Numbered from the stretch's first letter, positions 43,184 to 52,210 are shown. The stretch is DNA of 64,000 nt from Haloferax gibbonsii ATCC 33959 (GCF_000336775.1 NZ_AOLJ01000014.1:81478-145477); one strand, 5' to 3'. Notes: generated from the letters alone by a model not told the origin. A program made the numbers and translations.

Positions 43184-43759
43184 CTACTCCTCGTCGCGCC
43201 GAGCCAGGCCGGTGAGGTGCGGCGCTTCGGGGACGATTATCTCCGCGGTCCCGAGCCGGGCGGCGTTTTCGCTCCCCGGCAGACAGAACGTCGGCATCCC
43301 GTCGACGACGCCCGCGGTCGCGCGGGTGCCGACGACCTTGGTGCCGATTTCGTCGTACGAGAGCCGCCGGAACAGCTCGCCGAAGCCGGGGAGCGTCTTC
43401 CCGAACAACTGCGCCGTCGCCTCGACGGTCCGGTCGTCGGGCGTGACGCCCGTCCCGCCGGTCGTGACCGTCACGTCGACGTCGCCGCGGTCGGCCATCC
43501 GCGAGACCGCGGTCTGTATCGCGTCGTAGTCGTCGTCGACGACCCGCCGGACCGACACCGAGTGACCCGCCTCGCGGAACAGTTCCGCTATCGCGTCGCC
43601 CGCGGGGTCGTCGTCCACGTCGCGGGTTGAGGAAATCGTCAGCACCGCCGCTTCGAGGTCGTCGATGTCGTGGTGGTGATGGTCGTGGCCGTGATCGCCG
43701 TGGTCGTGGTCGCCGTGGTCGTGGTCTCCCTCGCCGTGATGATGGTCGTGGTCGCTCAC
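43184..43759 (-). CDS. MoaB/MogA-family molybdopterin protein with His-rich N-terminal extension
   Basis: A 191-residue protein. Residues 1-31 are a His/Asp/Gly string with 14 His; the rest (about 34-190) is a MoaB/MogA domain with [37 protein letters not shown], and [16 protein letters not shown]. That domain adenylates molybdopterin for Mo/W insertion. The GTG start at 43759 is supported by GATAAAG 26 bases upstream, so the His-rich head is truly translated. Metal binding by the head is inferred. It lies between ilvD and the third HTH regulator. Confidence 0.9.
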   Translation of the reverse strand: MSDHDHHHGEGDHDHGDHDHGDHGHDHHHHDIDDLEAAVLTISSTRDVDDDPAGDAIAELFREAGHSVSVRRVVDDDYDAIQTAVSRMADRGDVDVTVTTGGTGVTPDDRTVEATAQLFGKTLPGFGELFRRLSYDEIGTKVVGTRATAGVVDGMPTFCLPGSENAARLGTAEIIVPEAPHLTGLARRDEE

Positions 43760-43781
43760 GGCCGCGCCTTCGTCGGCGGGC

Positions 43782-43788
43782 GATAAAG
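43782..43788 (-). promoter_or_regulatory. TATA-like box of the His-rich MoaB gene
   Basis: GATAAAG (CTTTATC toward the gene) is centred 26 bases from the GTG at 43759 and decides the start. Confidence 0.55.
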
Positions 43789-43853
43789 TTCCCGCGTCGG
43801 CCCGGCGGTCATCGGCTCGGGCGGCCGGACAGTTCACCGCCGAGCGGTGCGGC

Positions 43854-44657
43854 TCACTCGCCGTCCGGAACCTCGTCGAGCAAGTCGGGCGCCAGGCGTT
43901 CCGCGTTCTCGCGGAGCGTCTCGAACTGTCCTCTGGCCCACTCGACCGCCTCCTCGGTGTCGTTGCGGGCGACCCCGCCGAGTCCGGTGTCGGTGTAGAC
44001 GACGATGCCCGCCTCGTCTTCCGTCACCCAGAGGCCGAACCGGAACGGGACCTCGGCCCGGTAGAGCGTCACCGACTCGTGTCGGAGCTGGTCGGCGATG
44101 ACCGCGCGAGAGTCCGGAGCGGCGACGAGCCGGTCGAACAGCTCGTCGGCGATTATCATCTCGACGACCGTCCCGCCGGCCGTCGCCGTCTCGTAGAACG
44201 GGCGGAGCTGACCGACGAGGGCGACCGGGGCGACGCCCGAGACTCGCTCCGCGCTCTCGACGCTCGAAAACAGCTCCTGAATCGCGCTGTCCGGGATGTT
44301 CGGACTCGACGTGTGCACCGTCGCGCCCGTCAAGAACGCGGGGTCGAGCGGCGCGTCGACCGGGAGCATCGAAAGGAGGTCTCGGGCCGCGTGGACGCCG
44401 CGGAGCGAGTCGAGACACTCGTCGTACGCGTCGAGCGCGCGCCGGCCGACGCACGTCAGTCGGTACTGGCCGTCGCCGCGCTCGGCGAGCCCGGCGTCGA
44501 GCAGTTCGCGGACGACGCGGTCGACCGTCGAACGCGACGTACCGAGGTCGTCTGCGAGCCCGCGCTTGTCTCGCGGTCGCTCCGCGAGCGCTCGGACGAA
44601 CGCCGACCGCCTCACGAGCAGACGCGAGAGCTGTGCTGAAGTCCCGTCTCTGGTCAC
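43854..44657 (-). CDS. HTH transcriptional regulator, FilR1/DUF1724-like (paralogue 3)
   Basis: A 267-residue member of the same family as 8872-9681 and 28668-29573. HTH: LADDLGTSRSTVDRVVRELL near residue 30; winged end GDGQYRLTCVGR. The C-terminal core has GTVVEMIIADELFDRLVAAP and EVPFRFGLWVTEDEAGIVVY. The frame lacks a nearby ATG; I choose GTG at 44657, although a TATA-like TATATA at 44771-44776 would give a leader of about 90 bases. An alternative upstream start cannot be excluded. Confidence 0.82.
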   Translation of the reverse strand: MTRDGTSAQLSRLLVRRSAFVRALAERPRDKRGLADDLGTSRSTVDRVVRELLDAGLAERGDGQYRLTCVGRRALDAYDECLDSLRGVHAARDLLSMLPVDAPLDPAFLTGATVHTSSPNIPDSAIQELFSSVESAERVSGVAPVALVGQLRPFYETATAGGTVVEMIIADELFDRLVAAPDSRAVIADQLRHESVTLYRAEVPFRFGLWVTEDEAGIVVYTDTGLGGVARNDTEEAVEWARGQFETLRENAERLAPDLLDEVPDGE

Positions 44658-44891
44658 GTGCGTGCCTCTCTTCGGAGCAGGGTCCGACGACTGTCGGCCC
44701 GGCTGTTCAGCCCGCTGATCCCGTCGGCGAGCGCGACTGCCAAACCCGACTGTGTTGGGTACCCTGCGTCGTATATATCTTCGCCCCGATAGGTTTTGAC
44801 ACCTGTGGAAATACGCTGAATGTCGAAATAGAGGAAAGACGATTGGCGTAAACCCACACTTTAGTTCCTGCCCTTCCTCGGTGGTGTCGAG

Positions 44892-45932
44892 ATGAAAGCG
44901 GTCCAATTCACGGAACACGGCGACCGAGACGTCCTCGAATACGGCGACTTCCCGGACCCGGAGGTCGGCCCCGACGAGGTCCTCGTCGACGTGAAGGCGG
45001 CGTCGCTCAACCACCTCGACATCTGGACGCGACGCGGCCTCCCGGGCGTCGAGTTGGAGATGCCGCACATTCCCGGCAGCGACATGGCCGGCGTCGTCAC
45101 CGAGGTCGGCGAGCGCGTGACCCGCTTCGAGGCGGGCGACCACGTCGCGCTCATCGCGGGCGTCGCCGGCGGCGGCGACGAGTTCTCCCGGAAGGGCGAC
45201 CCGACGCTCGCGCCGGACTTCCACATCATCGGCGAGCACGTCCGCGGCGTCCACGCCGAGTTCGCGGCGATTCCCGAGGAGAACCTCGTGCCCGTCCCCG
45301 AGGACGTGCCGTGGGAGGTCGCCGGCTCCGCATCGCTCGTCTTCCAGACCGCGTGGCGGATGCTCGTCGACCGCGGCGAACTGCGCCCGGGCGAGAAGGT
45401 GCTCGTCCTCGGCGCGTCCGGCGGCGTCGGCCACGCGGCCGTCCAAATCGCCGACTACGCGGGCGCGGAAGTGTACGCCACCGCCTCCACCGACGAGAAA
45501 CTGGAGTACGCGAAAGAGTGCGGCGCGGACCACGTCATCAACTACGAGGAGGAGGACTTCTCGAAGGAGATTCGGAAGCTCACGGACGGCCGCGGCGTCG
45601 ACATGGTCGTCGACCACATCGGCGAGGCGACCTACAAGCAGTCGCTCAAGAGCCTCGTCAAGGGCGGCCGCGTCGTCACCTGCGGGGCGACCACCGGCCC
45701 CGACCCGGGCGCGGGCCTCAACTACATCTTCTGGAACCAGCTCTCGGTCATCGGCTCGACGATGGCGACGCCCGGCGAGGCCGACGAGGTGCTCGACCTC
45801 GTCTGGGACGGCACCTTCGAGCCCCGCATCCGCGAGACGCTCCCCATGAGCGAAATCGACCGCGCGCACGAGCTCATCGAGGAGCGACAGGGCTTTGGCA
45901 AGGTGGTCGTAATCCCAGATAGTGAGCTCTGA
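44892..45932 (+). CDS. MDR-superfamily zinc-free quinone-oxidoreductase-like dehydrogenase
   Basis: A 346-residue medium-chain dehydrogenase. The GroES-like N-terminal domain lacks the usual catalytic-zinc Cys (SLNHLDIWTRRG); the Rossmann motif VLVLGASGGVGHAAVQIA is at about 170-187. It fits the QOR/zeta-crystallin type that reduces quinones or enones with NADPH, not a zinc alcohol dehydrogenase. ACTTTAGT lies about 30 bases upstream. The next gene overlaps its end by 11 bases. Confidence 0.93.
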   Translation: MKAVQFTEHGDRDVLEYGDFPDPEVGPDEVLVDVKAASLNHLDIWTRRGLPGVELEMPHIPGSDMAGVVTEVGERVTRFEAGDHVALIAGVAGGGDEFSRKGDPTLAPDFHIIGEHVRGVHAEFAAIPEENLVPVPEDVPWEVAGSASLVFQTAWRMLVDRGELRPGEKVLVLGASGGVGHAAVQIADYAGAEVYATASTDEKLEYAKECGADHVINYEEEDFSKEIRKLTDGRGVDMVVDHIGEATYKQSLKSLVKGGRVVTCGATTGPDPGAGLNYIFWNQLSVIGSTMATPGEADEVLDLVWDGTFEPRIRETLPMSEIDRAHELIEERQGFGKVVVIPDSEL

Positions 45933-46242
45933 CACCACGGCTCGGGACGACGCGACCACCGAGTCCGACACCTACGTCCACCGGCCGGACGGCGTCGCCG
46001 TCGGCGGCGGTAGCTCGGAGCCGGAGGCGACCGGCTTCGGCGACCGCGGCTGGGTGCTCGTCGGCGTCGTCGCGCTCTGTTTCCTCGTCATCCCCGGCGC
46101 GGTGTACCTCGTGCCGTCGCTCCCGGCGATGGCCGGCCTGCCGTACCTCGCGGCCATGCTGGCCCTGCCGATGCTCCCGGCGCTCGCGCTCGGCCTCGTC
46201 GCCGTCTGGTCGATGACCGCGGCGACCCGCGGCGGCGACTGA
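45922..46242 (+). CDS. Small two-span membrane protein, 106 aa
   Basis: It starts with GTG and overlaps the MDR gene by 11 bases. A 40-residue acidic N-terminal part is followed by two hydrophobic segments (about residues 45-64 and 70-96). Translational coupling with the oxidoreductase suggests shared expression, but I recognise no family. Confidence 0.78.
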   Translation: MSSDTTARDDATTESDTYVHRPDGVAVGGGSSEPEATGFGDRGWVLVGVVALCFLVIPGAVYLVPSLPAMAGLPYLAAMLALPMLPALALGLVAVWSMTAATRGGD

Positions 46243-46454
46243 ATCGACCCGTTCGACCCGTCGAAACCGCTCTTTCGGGTGGTCGAGACGCGACGCCCGT
46301 TTTCGTTTTCACCCCCGATTCTCTCGCACCCGAGCCGCGCTCTCGGCTGCCGGTGTCGCACCCGGCCGCCGATTCTCAGCGGTGGAATTGCGTGCCGATA
46401 TAAATGGTTCCGACAAGGCTTATCCCGTTCCGTGGGTGACATTCACACGCACAG

Positions 46455-46862
46455 ATGTTCGAACGGTTCTCCAGCAGTTACTTCCTCGGCCGCTTGTACG
46501 TCGAACCGTACGACGGAGCCGAGGCGGCGATTCACCGAACGGAACACGAGCGACTCAACGAGTGCGTCTACACGGACGGCCGCGGCGTCGAGCGAGTCGA
46601 CTACCCGCTCGTGATGAAACTCGACACGGCCCACTTCCCCGTCGTCGGCGACGACGGCGTGCCCTCGGGAACGCTCGCGCTTCCCCGAGACGCCGTGGAC
46701 GCGGACGCGCTTCCGGACGACAGACCGGTGCTTCTCGCCGACGCCCCGCGGGCCGCCGAGTTACTCCGGTACGCCGGCTACGACCTCGACGACCTCGCGC
46801 CCGGCGGTCCCGGCGGGACCGAGGGCTCCGGCCCGGACCGACCCGACGACAGGCTGGCCTGA
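46455..46862 (+). CDS. DUF5802-like haloarchaeal protein, 135 aa
   Basis: The beginning FERFSSSYFLGRLYVEPYDG and the segment VDYPLVMKLDTAHFPVVGD match what I recall of haloarchaeal DUF5802. The C-terminal third is a Gly/Pro/Asp-rich tail. Two TATA-like elements precede it (GATATAAAT at 46396-46404 and CTTATC at 46420-46425); the second is about 33 bases from ATG. The role is unknown. Confidence 0.82.
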   Translation: MFERFSSSYFLGRLYVEPYDGAEAAIHRTEHERLNECVYTDGRGVERVDYPLVMKLDTAHFPVVGDDGVPSGTLALPRDAVDADALPDDRPVLLADAPRAAELLRYAGYDLDDLAPGGPGGTEGSGPDRPDDRLA

Positions 46863-46949
46863 GGCCCCGCAGCCGCCGTGGCGAGCGGGTTCCCGCGCCG
46901 TCCGCCTCGCGTCCGAACGCTCAAGTGGTCGGCCCGCACGCGTCCGTGT

Positions 46950-47882
46950 ATGCTGGACGAGTTGTTGGGTCGAGCCGAACTCAAAGAGCGCATCGCCGAG
47001 TTGGAAGACGAACGCGACGCGCTAGCCGGGCGTCTAGAGGGCGAGTCCGAGCGCCGAACGGAGGCGGCCCGCGCGCGACAGGAAGCCGAGAAGGAGGTCA
47101 ACCGCCTCGAAGACCGCATCACCGAACTCGAAGACCGCGTAGAACGCCTCTCGGGCGACGACGACTCTCTCGACTACCGCGGCACCGAGGACCTCCGCGG
47201 CGACCGTCTCCGCGAGGTGCTGTCCCGCCTCGACTCGCTTTCGACCGACGCGGAGGGCGCGCTCACCGCCGCCGTCACCGACGACCGCTCGCTCCCCTCG
47301 GCCGTCGAGTCCGCCTTCGGCGACCGGGCCTCGCTCGTCCGACGGGCCGCGCCCTGCGTCGCGCTCACCGACGACGCCGGACTGGTGAGCGTCGCGCTCT
47401 CGCCCCCGCGCCAACCCGACGGCTTCGACGCGTGGAGCGACGGCTTCGACCTCGACCCGGCGTGGTTCCACCCGACCGAGACCACCGTCGTCGCGCTCGT
47501 CCGCGGCGACCTGTTCGCTCTCGGCCGCTACGAGGACGCCGACCTCGAATTCGTCGAGGGCTTCGAGAGCGACGTGAAGTCCGCCCACTCGAAAGGCGGG
47601 TTCTCGCAGGCTCGCTTCGAGCGCATCCGCGAGGGCCAAATCGACGACCACCTCGACCGCTGTCACGAGGCGCTCGACGAGTTCCTCGGCGGCGGTTCCG
47701 GCGCGGATGCGGGTGCCGCCGGCGGCGACGCCGACCTCGTCGTCCTCGGCGAGCGGACCGTCCTCGGCGAGTTCCGCGACCGGGCCGCGCTGACCGCGAC
47801 CGTGGACGCCAGCGGCGACCCCGAAGCGGCGCTCGCGGAGGCGTCCAGGGAGTTCTGGACGACGCGGCTCTACCGGCTCTGA
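46950..47882 (+). CDS. Vms1/Ankzf1-like (eRF1-fold) protein, putative peptidyl-tRNA hydrolase
   Basis: A 310-residue protein. The N-terminal 70 residues form a charged coiled coil. The rest has an eRF1/VLRF1-like core with the catalytic-loop-like segment KGGFSQARFERIREGQ at 215-230; the Gln (about residue 220) is the counterpart of the Vms1 loop that releases peptides from stalled ribosomes. Related archaeal proteins are annotated as Vms1/Ankzf1 family hydrolases. A role in rescuing stalled ribosomes is an inference from this. ATG at 46950 is favoured by CTCAAGT 27 bases upstream. Confidence 0.8.
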   Translation: MLDELLGRAELKERIAELEDERDALAGRLEGESERRTEAARARQEAEKEVNRLEDRITELEDRVERLSGDDDSLDYRGTEDLRGDRLREVLSRLDSLSTDAEGALTAAVTDDRSLPSAVESAFGDRASLVRRAAPCVALTDDAGLVSVALSPPRQPDGFDAWSDGFDLDPAWFHPTETTVVALVRGDLFALGRYEDADLEFVEGFESDVKSAHSKGGFSQARFERIREGQIDDHLDRCHEALDEFLGGGSGADAGAAGGDADLVVLGERTVLGEFRDRAALTATVDASGDPEAALAEASREFWTTRLYRL

Positions 47883-47972
47883 GCCGGCGGCGACGCCGCG
47901 GTGCGGTCCCTGTCGTCCCGAATAGTCGCAGACGACTCGGCGACGCGACCCGACGGTCGCCGCCGAACCGTC

Positions 47973-47988
47973 CCACCTTTTAGGGTGG
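47973..47988 (+). promoter_or_regulatory. CCACC-N6-GGTGG inverted repeat overlapping the dgcN-like TATA box
   Basis: Arms CCACC and GGTGG flank TTTTAG, the only A/T run upstream; the TATA-like element is centred about 26-27 bases before ATG 48007. A repressor that binds here would block the preinitiation complex. Short arms leave this as a moderate guess. Confidence 0.4.
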
Positions 47989-48006
47989 CACGTAGTGTCA
48001 CCCAGT

Positions 48007-49032
48007 ATGAGCGACCCACAGCGAGTCGTCGTCCTCGCACACGAGAAGTTCCCCGACCGCGCGAAGACCGCCACGGGCGTCCTGAAGTACGCCGACTACG
48101 ACGTGGTGGCCGTCCTCGACCGCGACAACCCCGGCACCTCCGCCGCCGACCACCGCCGCGACCTCCCCGACGTGCCGGTCGTCTCCTCGATGGCCGACGC
48201 GCCCGACGCCGACGCCCTCCTCATCGGCATCTCGCCCATCGGCGGCGCGTTCGACGAGACGTGGCGCGACGACGTTCGCACCGCCCTCGAACGCGGCTGC
48301 GACCTCATCTCCGGCCTCCACTACTTCCTCACCGAAGACGAGGAGTTCGTCCGACTCGCCGACGAACACGGCTGCGACATCAACGACGTCCGCAAGCCTC
48401 ACGACGACCTCGGCGTCGCGCAGGGCAAATCCGCCGATGTCGACGCGGAAGTCGTCCTCACGGTCGGCACGGACTGTTCGGTCGGCAAGATGACCGCGAC
48501 GCTCGAACTCGTCGAGGCCGCCCGCGAGCGGGGCATCGACGCGGGCTTCATCCCGACCGGCCAGACCGGCATCATGATTGCGGGTTGGGGTAACCCCGTC
48601 GACCGCGTCGTGAGCGACTTCACCGCCGGCGCGGTCGAGGAGATGATTCTGGAGAAGGGCGACGAACACGACGTGCTCTTTGTCGAGGGCCAAGGGAGCA
48701 TCGTCCACCCTGCGTACTCCGCGGTCACCTGCGGCATCCTCCACGGCTCGATGGCCGACAAGCTCGTGCTCTGTCACGAGGCCACCCGCGAGGCGATTCA
48801 CGGCTACGAGGAGTTCGCCCTGCCCGACCTCTCGGAGTACGTCTCGCTGTACGAGAACCTCGCCGACCCGGTCCACGAGGCCGACGTGGTCGCCGGGATG
48901 CTCAACACCTCGCACGTCGACGACGACGTGGAGGCGGCCGAGGCCGTCGACGCCTTCGCCGACGAACTCGGCGTCCCCGCGGTCGACCCCGTCCGGTTCG
49001 GCTCGGCCGACCTCGTCGACGAGGTGTTCTAG
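48007..49032 (+). CDS. dgcN: DUF1611/DgcN-family P-loop protein, predicted D-glutamate N-acetyltransferase
   Basis: A 341-residue DUF1611 protein. The P-loop TVGTDCSVGKMTATLEL is at about residues 154-170, GFIPTGQTGIMIAGWG near 180, and DVLFVEGQGSIVHPAYSAVT near 220. Characterised bacterial members (DgcN) add an acetyl group to D-glutamate, feeding the racemase-like partner DgcA. The enolase-family gene follows directly, TAGATG, which is the same pairing. The substrate in this organism is untested, so the gene symbol is by family and context. Confidence 0.82.
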   Translation: MSDPQRVVVLAHEKFPDRAKTATGVLKYADYDVVAVLDRDNPGTSAADHRRDLPDVPVVSSMADAPDADALLIGISPIGGAFDETWRDDVRTALERGCDLISGLHYFLTEDEEFVRLADEHGCDINDVRKPHDDLGVAQGKSADVDAEVVLTVGTDCSVGKMTATLELVEAARERGIDAGFIPTGQTGIMIAGWGNPVDRVVSDFTAGAVEEMILEKGDEHDVLFVEGQGSIVHPAYSAVTCGILHGSMADKLVLCHEATREAIHGYEEFALPDLSEYVSLYENLADPVHEADVVAGMLNTSHVDDDVEAAEAVDAFADELGVPAVDPVRFGSADLVDEVF

Positions 49033-50070
49033 ATGCTCGCGACCGAGTTCGAGCGCGTCTCGATGCCGCTGGCCGAGCCGTTCGGCATCGCCCGCGGCGT
49101 CCAGACCGAAGCCGAGAACGTCGTCGTCCGCATCGAGGACGAAGGCGGCATGACGGGCGTCGGCGCGGCCGCCCCGTCGTCGCACTACGGCGAGACCGCC
49201 GACACCGTCGAGGCCGTGCTTCCGGACCTGCTCTCGGTGGTCGAGGAGGTCGGCGACGCCCACGCCATCGACCGCATCGAGCGCCGACTGGCCGAGACGG
49301 TCCGCCGCAACCCGGCCGCGCGAACCGCCGTGAGCATCGCCCTCCACGACCTCGCGGCCAAGCGCCTCGGCGTCCCCTTGTACCGCCTCTGGGGGCTCGA
49401 CTCGTCGCGGACGCCAACCTCGTCGTACACCGTCGGCCTCGACGACCTCGACACGATGCGCGAGAAGACCAAAGAGGCCTACGAGGCCGGCTACGACGTG
49501 CTCAAGGTCAAACTCGGCACCGACCGCGACAGGGCCATCGTCGAGGCCGTCCGCGACGAGGCCCCCGGCGTGACCATCCGAGTCGACGCCAACGAGGCGT
49601 GGACGCCCCGCGAGGCCGTCGAGATGACCGAGTTCCTCGCCGACCACGGCGTCGAGTTCGTCGAACAGCCGGTCCCCGCGGAGGACTACGAGGGGCTGAA
49701 GTTCGTCTACGACCACGGCGCGCTCCCCATCGCGGCCGACGAGTCCTGTATCACGGCCGACGACATCCCGCGCATCGCCGACCGGGTCGATATCGCGAAC
49801 CTCAAACTGATGAAGTGCGGCGGCCTCACGGAGGCGAAACGCGCCATCCACGCCGCCCGGGCCCACGGGCTGGAAGTCATGCTCGGCTGCATGATAGAGA
49901 CGAACGCCGCCATCGCGGCGGGCTGTCACCTCGCGCCGCTGCTCGACTACGCCGACCTCGACGGCTCGCTCCTCCTCGCGGACGACCCCTACGAGGGCGT
50001 CCCGATGCCGAACGGCGAAATCGACCTCGACGCGCTCGACCGCCCGGGAACCGGCGCGCAGCGTCGGTGA
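49033..50070 (+). CDS. dgcA: Enolase-superfamily dipeptide / N-acyl-glutamate epimerase (DgcA-like)
   Basis: A 345-residue muconate-lactonizing-type enolase. The KxK motif VLKVKLG is near residue 158, metal ligands are in RVDANEAW (Asp), FVEQPVP (Glu) and AADESC (Asp), and the second base is in NLKLMKCGG. This pattern fits L-Ala-D/L-Glu epimerases and DgcA, which converts N-acetyl-D-glutamate. It starts immediately after dgcN's stop. Peptidoglycan is absent from this organism, so murein recycling is not the likely role; D-amino-acid use is. Confidence 0.88.
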   Translation: MLATEFERVSMPLAEPFGIARGVQTEAENVVVRIEDEGGMTGVGAAAPSSHYGETADTVEAVLPDLLSVVEEVGDAHAIDRIERRLAETVRRNPAARTAVSIALHDLAAKRLGVPLYRLWGLDSSRTPTSSYTVGLDDLDTMREKTKEAYEAGYDVLKVKLGTDRDRAIVEAVRDEAPGVTIRVDANEAWTPREAVEMTEFLADHGVEFVEQPVPAEDYEGLKFVYDHGALPIAADESCITADDIPRIADRVDIANLKLMKCGGLTEAKRAIHAARAHGLEVMLGCMIETNAAIAAGCHLAPLLDYADLDGSLLLADDPYEGVPMPNGEIDLDALDRPGTGAQRR

Positions 50071-50121
50071 GGCGGAGAATCGGCGGCTCGGTGACGCCGC
50101 GACGCCGACGCTGAACGCCCC

Positions 50122-51207
50122 TCAGGACTCCCAGTCGAGGTCGTCTTCGCGGGTCTCCGACCGGAGCACGAACGGCCCGATAGAGAGCGTCCGTTTTGCG
50201 ACCGTGGAGATTCGGAGAACCGCGGCCGCGAGCACGGCGAAGGGCGCGAGCGAGACGGCAACCACGAACGCGACCGTGAGAAGCAGGTTCGACACGCCGA
50301 GCGTCGCGCCGGTAATCGTCGTCGGGTCGTCGAGAAAGAGAATCGCGCCGATGCTCGCCACGAGCGCGGGGACCGCCGCGTAGAACATCGTCCGCGAGAG
50401 GTCGACCAGTTCCCACCGGAAGTAGAGCGTCTTGACGTGCTCGCGGGCGGGACCGAACAGTTCGAGCGCGTCGCGAAGCTCCGACAGCGCCGTCTTCGTC
50501 TCCGCCGAGAGGTCGGCGTCGTGGACGCGGCGGAGCCGCGCCGCCTGATAGATTTTCCACGAGTAGTTCAGGTCCAGCGCCGCCGACAGCACCTCGAACG
50601 TCCCGAACTGCCGGCCCTCCAAGCGCCCTGCGACCGCCTCGGCGTTGGACTCGACCTCCTCGGCGAACTCGCGGACGCGGGTCGTCGGGTCGTCGCTCGC
50701 GTCGGCGTCGCCGCTCTCGCCCGCGTCACCGTCCGCACCGAGCGTCTCTTCGACCGCCCGCGCCCGCGACGCGATGCCCTCGGCCAGCGCGCGCAGGAAC
50801 GCCGAGGGCTCCGGCGGCGCGACCGGCGCGTCCAGCAGGTCCGCCACGTCCTCGCGGAAGGTCATCGACCCCTCCATCCGGTCGCGCTGGTCGCCCAGCG
50901 GGCCGAGTTCGCGCGAGAGCACGAGCTGATTGATGGTGACGACGAGCGTGACCCCCGTGATAATCGCGGTGAGAAGCCCCTGTGCCAGCGTCTCGATGGG
51001 GTCCGAGGCCTCGACGGCGACCCGGAGCGGGGTCGGGTCCAGTTGGCCGAGAACGACGACGCTACAGAAGACGACGACGAGCGGGGCCGCGGCGACGACG
51101 CGACGGTCCGCGTCGAGGAGGGCGCGGAGCTTCGCGCGGCTCGTCGTCCCGCGCTCCCGCATCGTGTCGTCGGGCTCGCCGGCCGACGGGCCGCCGGTGT
51201 TCGACAT
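50122..51207 (-). CDS. Four-span membrane protein, conserved hypothetical
   Basis: A 361-residue protein. Two N-terminal hydrophobic segments (about 38-55 and 75-95) bracket a short loop, then a charged, coiled-coil-rich cytoplasmic part of about 180 residues, then two C-terminal segments (about 275-295 and 302-330). Aromatic-rich LNYSWKIYQAARLRRV lies in the middle. I do not recognise a family. It converges with dgcA and shares strand with pspA, 150 bases downstream of it. Confidence 0.78.
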   Translation of the reverse strand: MSNTGGPSAGEPDDTMRERGTTSRAKLRALLDADRRVVAAAPLVVVFCSVVVLGQLDPTPLRVAVEASDPIETLAQGLLTAIITGVTLVVTINQLVLSRELGPLGDQRDRMEGSMTFREDVADLLDAPVAPPEPSAFLRALAEGIASRARAVEETLGADGDAGESGDADASDDPTTRVREFAEEVESNAEAVAGRLEGRQFGTFEVLSAALDLNYSWKIYQAARLRRVHDADLSAETKTALSELRDALELFGPAREHVKTLYFRWELVDLSRTMFYAAVPALVASIGAILFLDDPTTITGATLGVSNLLLTVAFVVAVSLAPFAVLAAAVLRISTVAKRTLSIGPFVLRSETREDDLDWES

Positions 51208-51360
51208 GGACGAAGCTATCGCGGGGGTGGTTGAAGTGCGTACTGGCGATTCGTCGCAGAGACGCGCGAGTCACGGGACGGCGGAGGCGGTAGGGCGGCG
51301 GGGCAGTTGAGGCGGTTGAGGCGGTGAGGGACGTTGAGACGGCGGGGTCGGCGGGCGCGC

Positions 51361-52185
51361 TCAGGAGGAGTCGTCTTCGTTCTTCAGCTCTTCGAGTTCG
51401 GCTTCGACCTCCTCGTCGGCCACGTCGGTCTCGACGTCCACGTCGGCGTCGGCCGCGCTCTCGCTTTCGGCGTCCGACGACCCGGACGACTTGCCCATCT
51501 CGGCTTTGAGCGTCTCGAGTTCGGTGTCGACCTCGGCGCTGGAGCGGCCGGCTTCGAGTTCGCGCTCGATGGAGTCCTTGTCCGACAGGGCGTCGTCGAA
51601 CGCGCCGGAGTCCATGAGTTCGTCCATCGCGGCCGAGCGGGCCTCCATCTCGTCGGTGCGCTCCTCGGCGCGTTCGAGCGCGCGCCCCACGTCGGCCATC
51701 TCGTCGCCGACGCCGGACATCGCCTCGGAGACGCGGCTCGACGCCTCGGCGGCCTCGTAGCGGGCCTTCATGGTCTCCTTTTTCGTGCGGAACTCCTCGA
51801 TGCGGCTCTGGAGTTCGTCCTTCTTGTTGACGAGCTGGTCCTGCGTCTCCTGCAGGCTGGCGATTTGGGTCTCCAGCTCCTCGATTTGGCTCATCTTCGC
51901 CTGCTTCTTTTCGAGCGCCTTGCGCGCGAGGTCCTCGCGGTCCTGCTGGACGGCCTCGCGGGCCTGGTCGTTGTGCTTTTCGACGTTCTCTTCGAGGCGG
52001 CGCTTCTGTATCTCCAGTCGCTTCTTCTGGGTCGTCAGGTCGGCGATGCCCTGTTTGACCTGCTGTAGCTCGTCGCGCATCTTCTCGTAGGAGTAGTCGA
52101 GCGTCTCGGTCGGGTCCTCCGCACGGTTGAGGAGGGCGTTTATCTTCGACCGGATGACGTACGACGTGCGAGAGAGAATTCCCAT
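51361..52185 (-). CDS. PspA/IM30 family membrane-stress protein
   Basis: A 274-residue PspA. The N-terminal amphipathic helix and the long alpha-helical coiled coil are clear (LSRTSYVIRSKINALLNRAE, then LDYSYEKMRDELQQVKQG). It should form rods or rings that protect membranes. The last 40 residues are an acidic Asp/Glu tail with a Gly/Ser patch. The ATG at 52185 starts MGILSRTSYV. A TTAAAA box centred 28-29 bases upstream is shared with the divergent hydrolase. Confidence 0.93.
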   Translation of the reverse strand: MGILSRTSYVIRSKINALLNRAEDPTETLDYSYEKMRDELQQVKQGIADLTTQKKRLEIQKRRLEENVEKHNDQAREAVQQDREDLARKALEKKQAKMSQIEELETQIASLQETQDQLVNKKDELQSRIEEFRTKKETMKARYEAAEASSRVSEAMSGVGDEMADVGRALERAEERTDEMEARSAAMDELMDSGAFDDALSDKDSIERELEAGRSSAEVDTELETLKAEMGKSSGSSDAESESAADADVDVETDVADEEVEAELEELKNEDDSS

Positions 52186-52210
52186 ACCCAATTACTACGC
52201 GACGTTCGGC

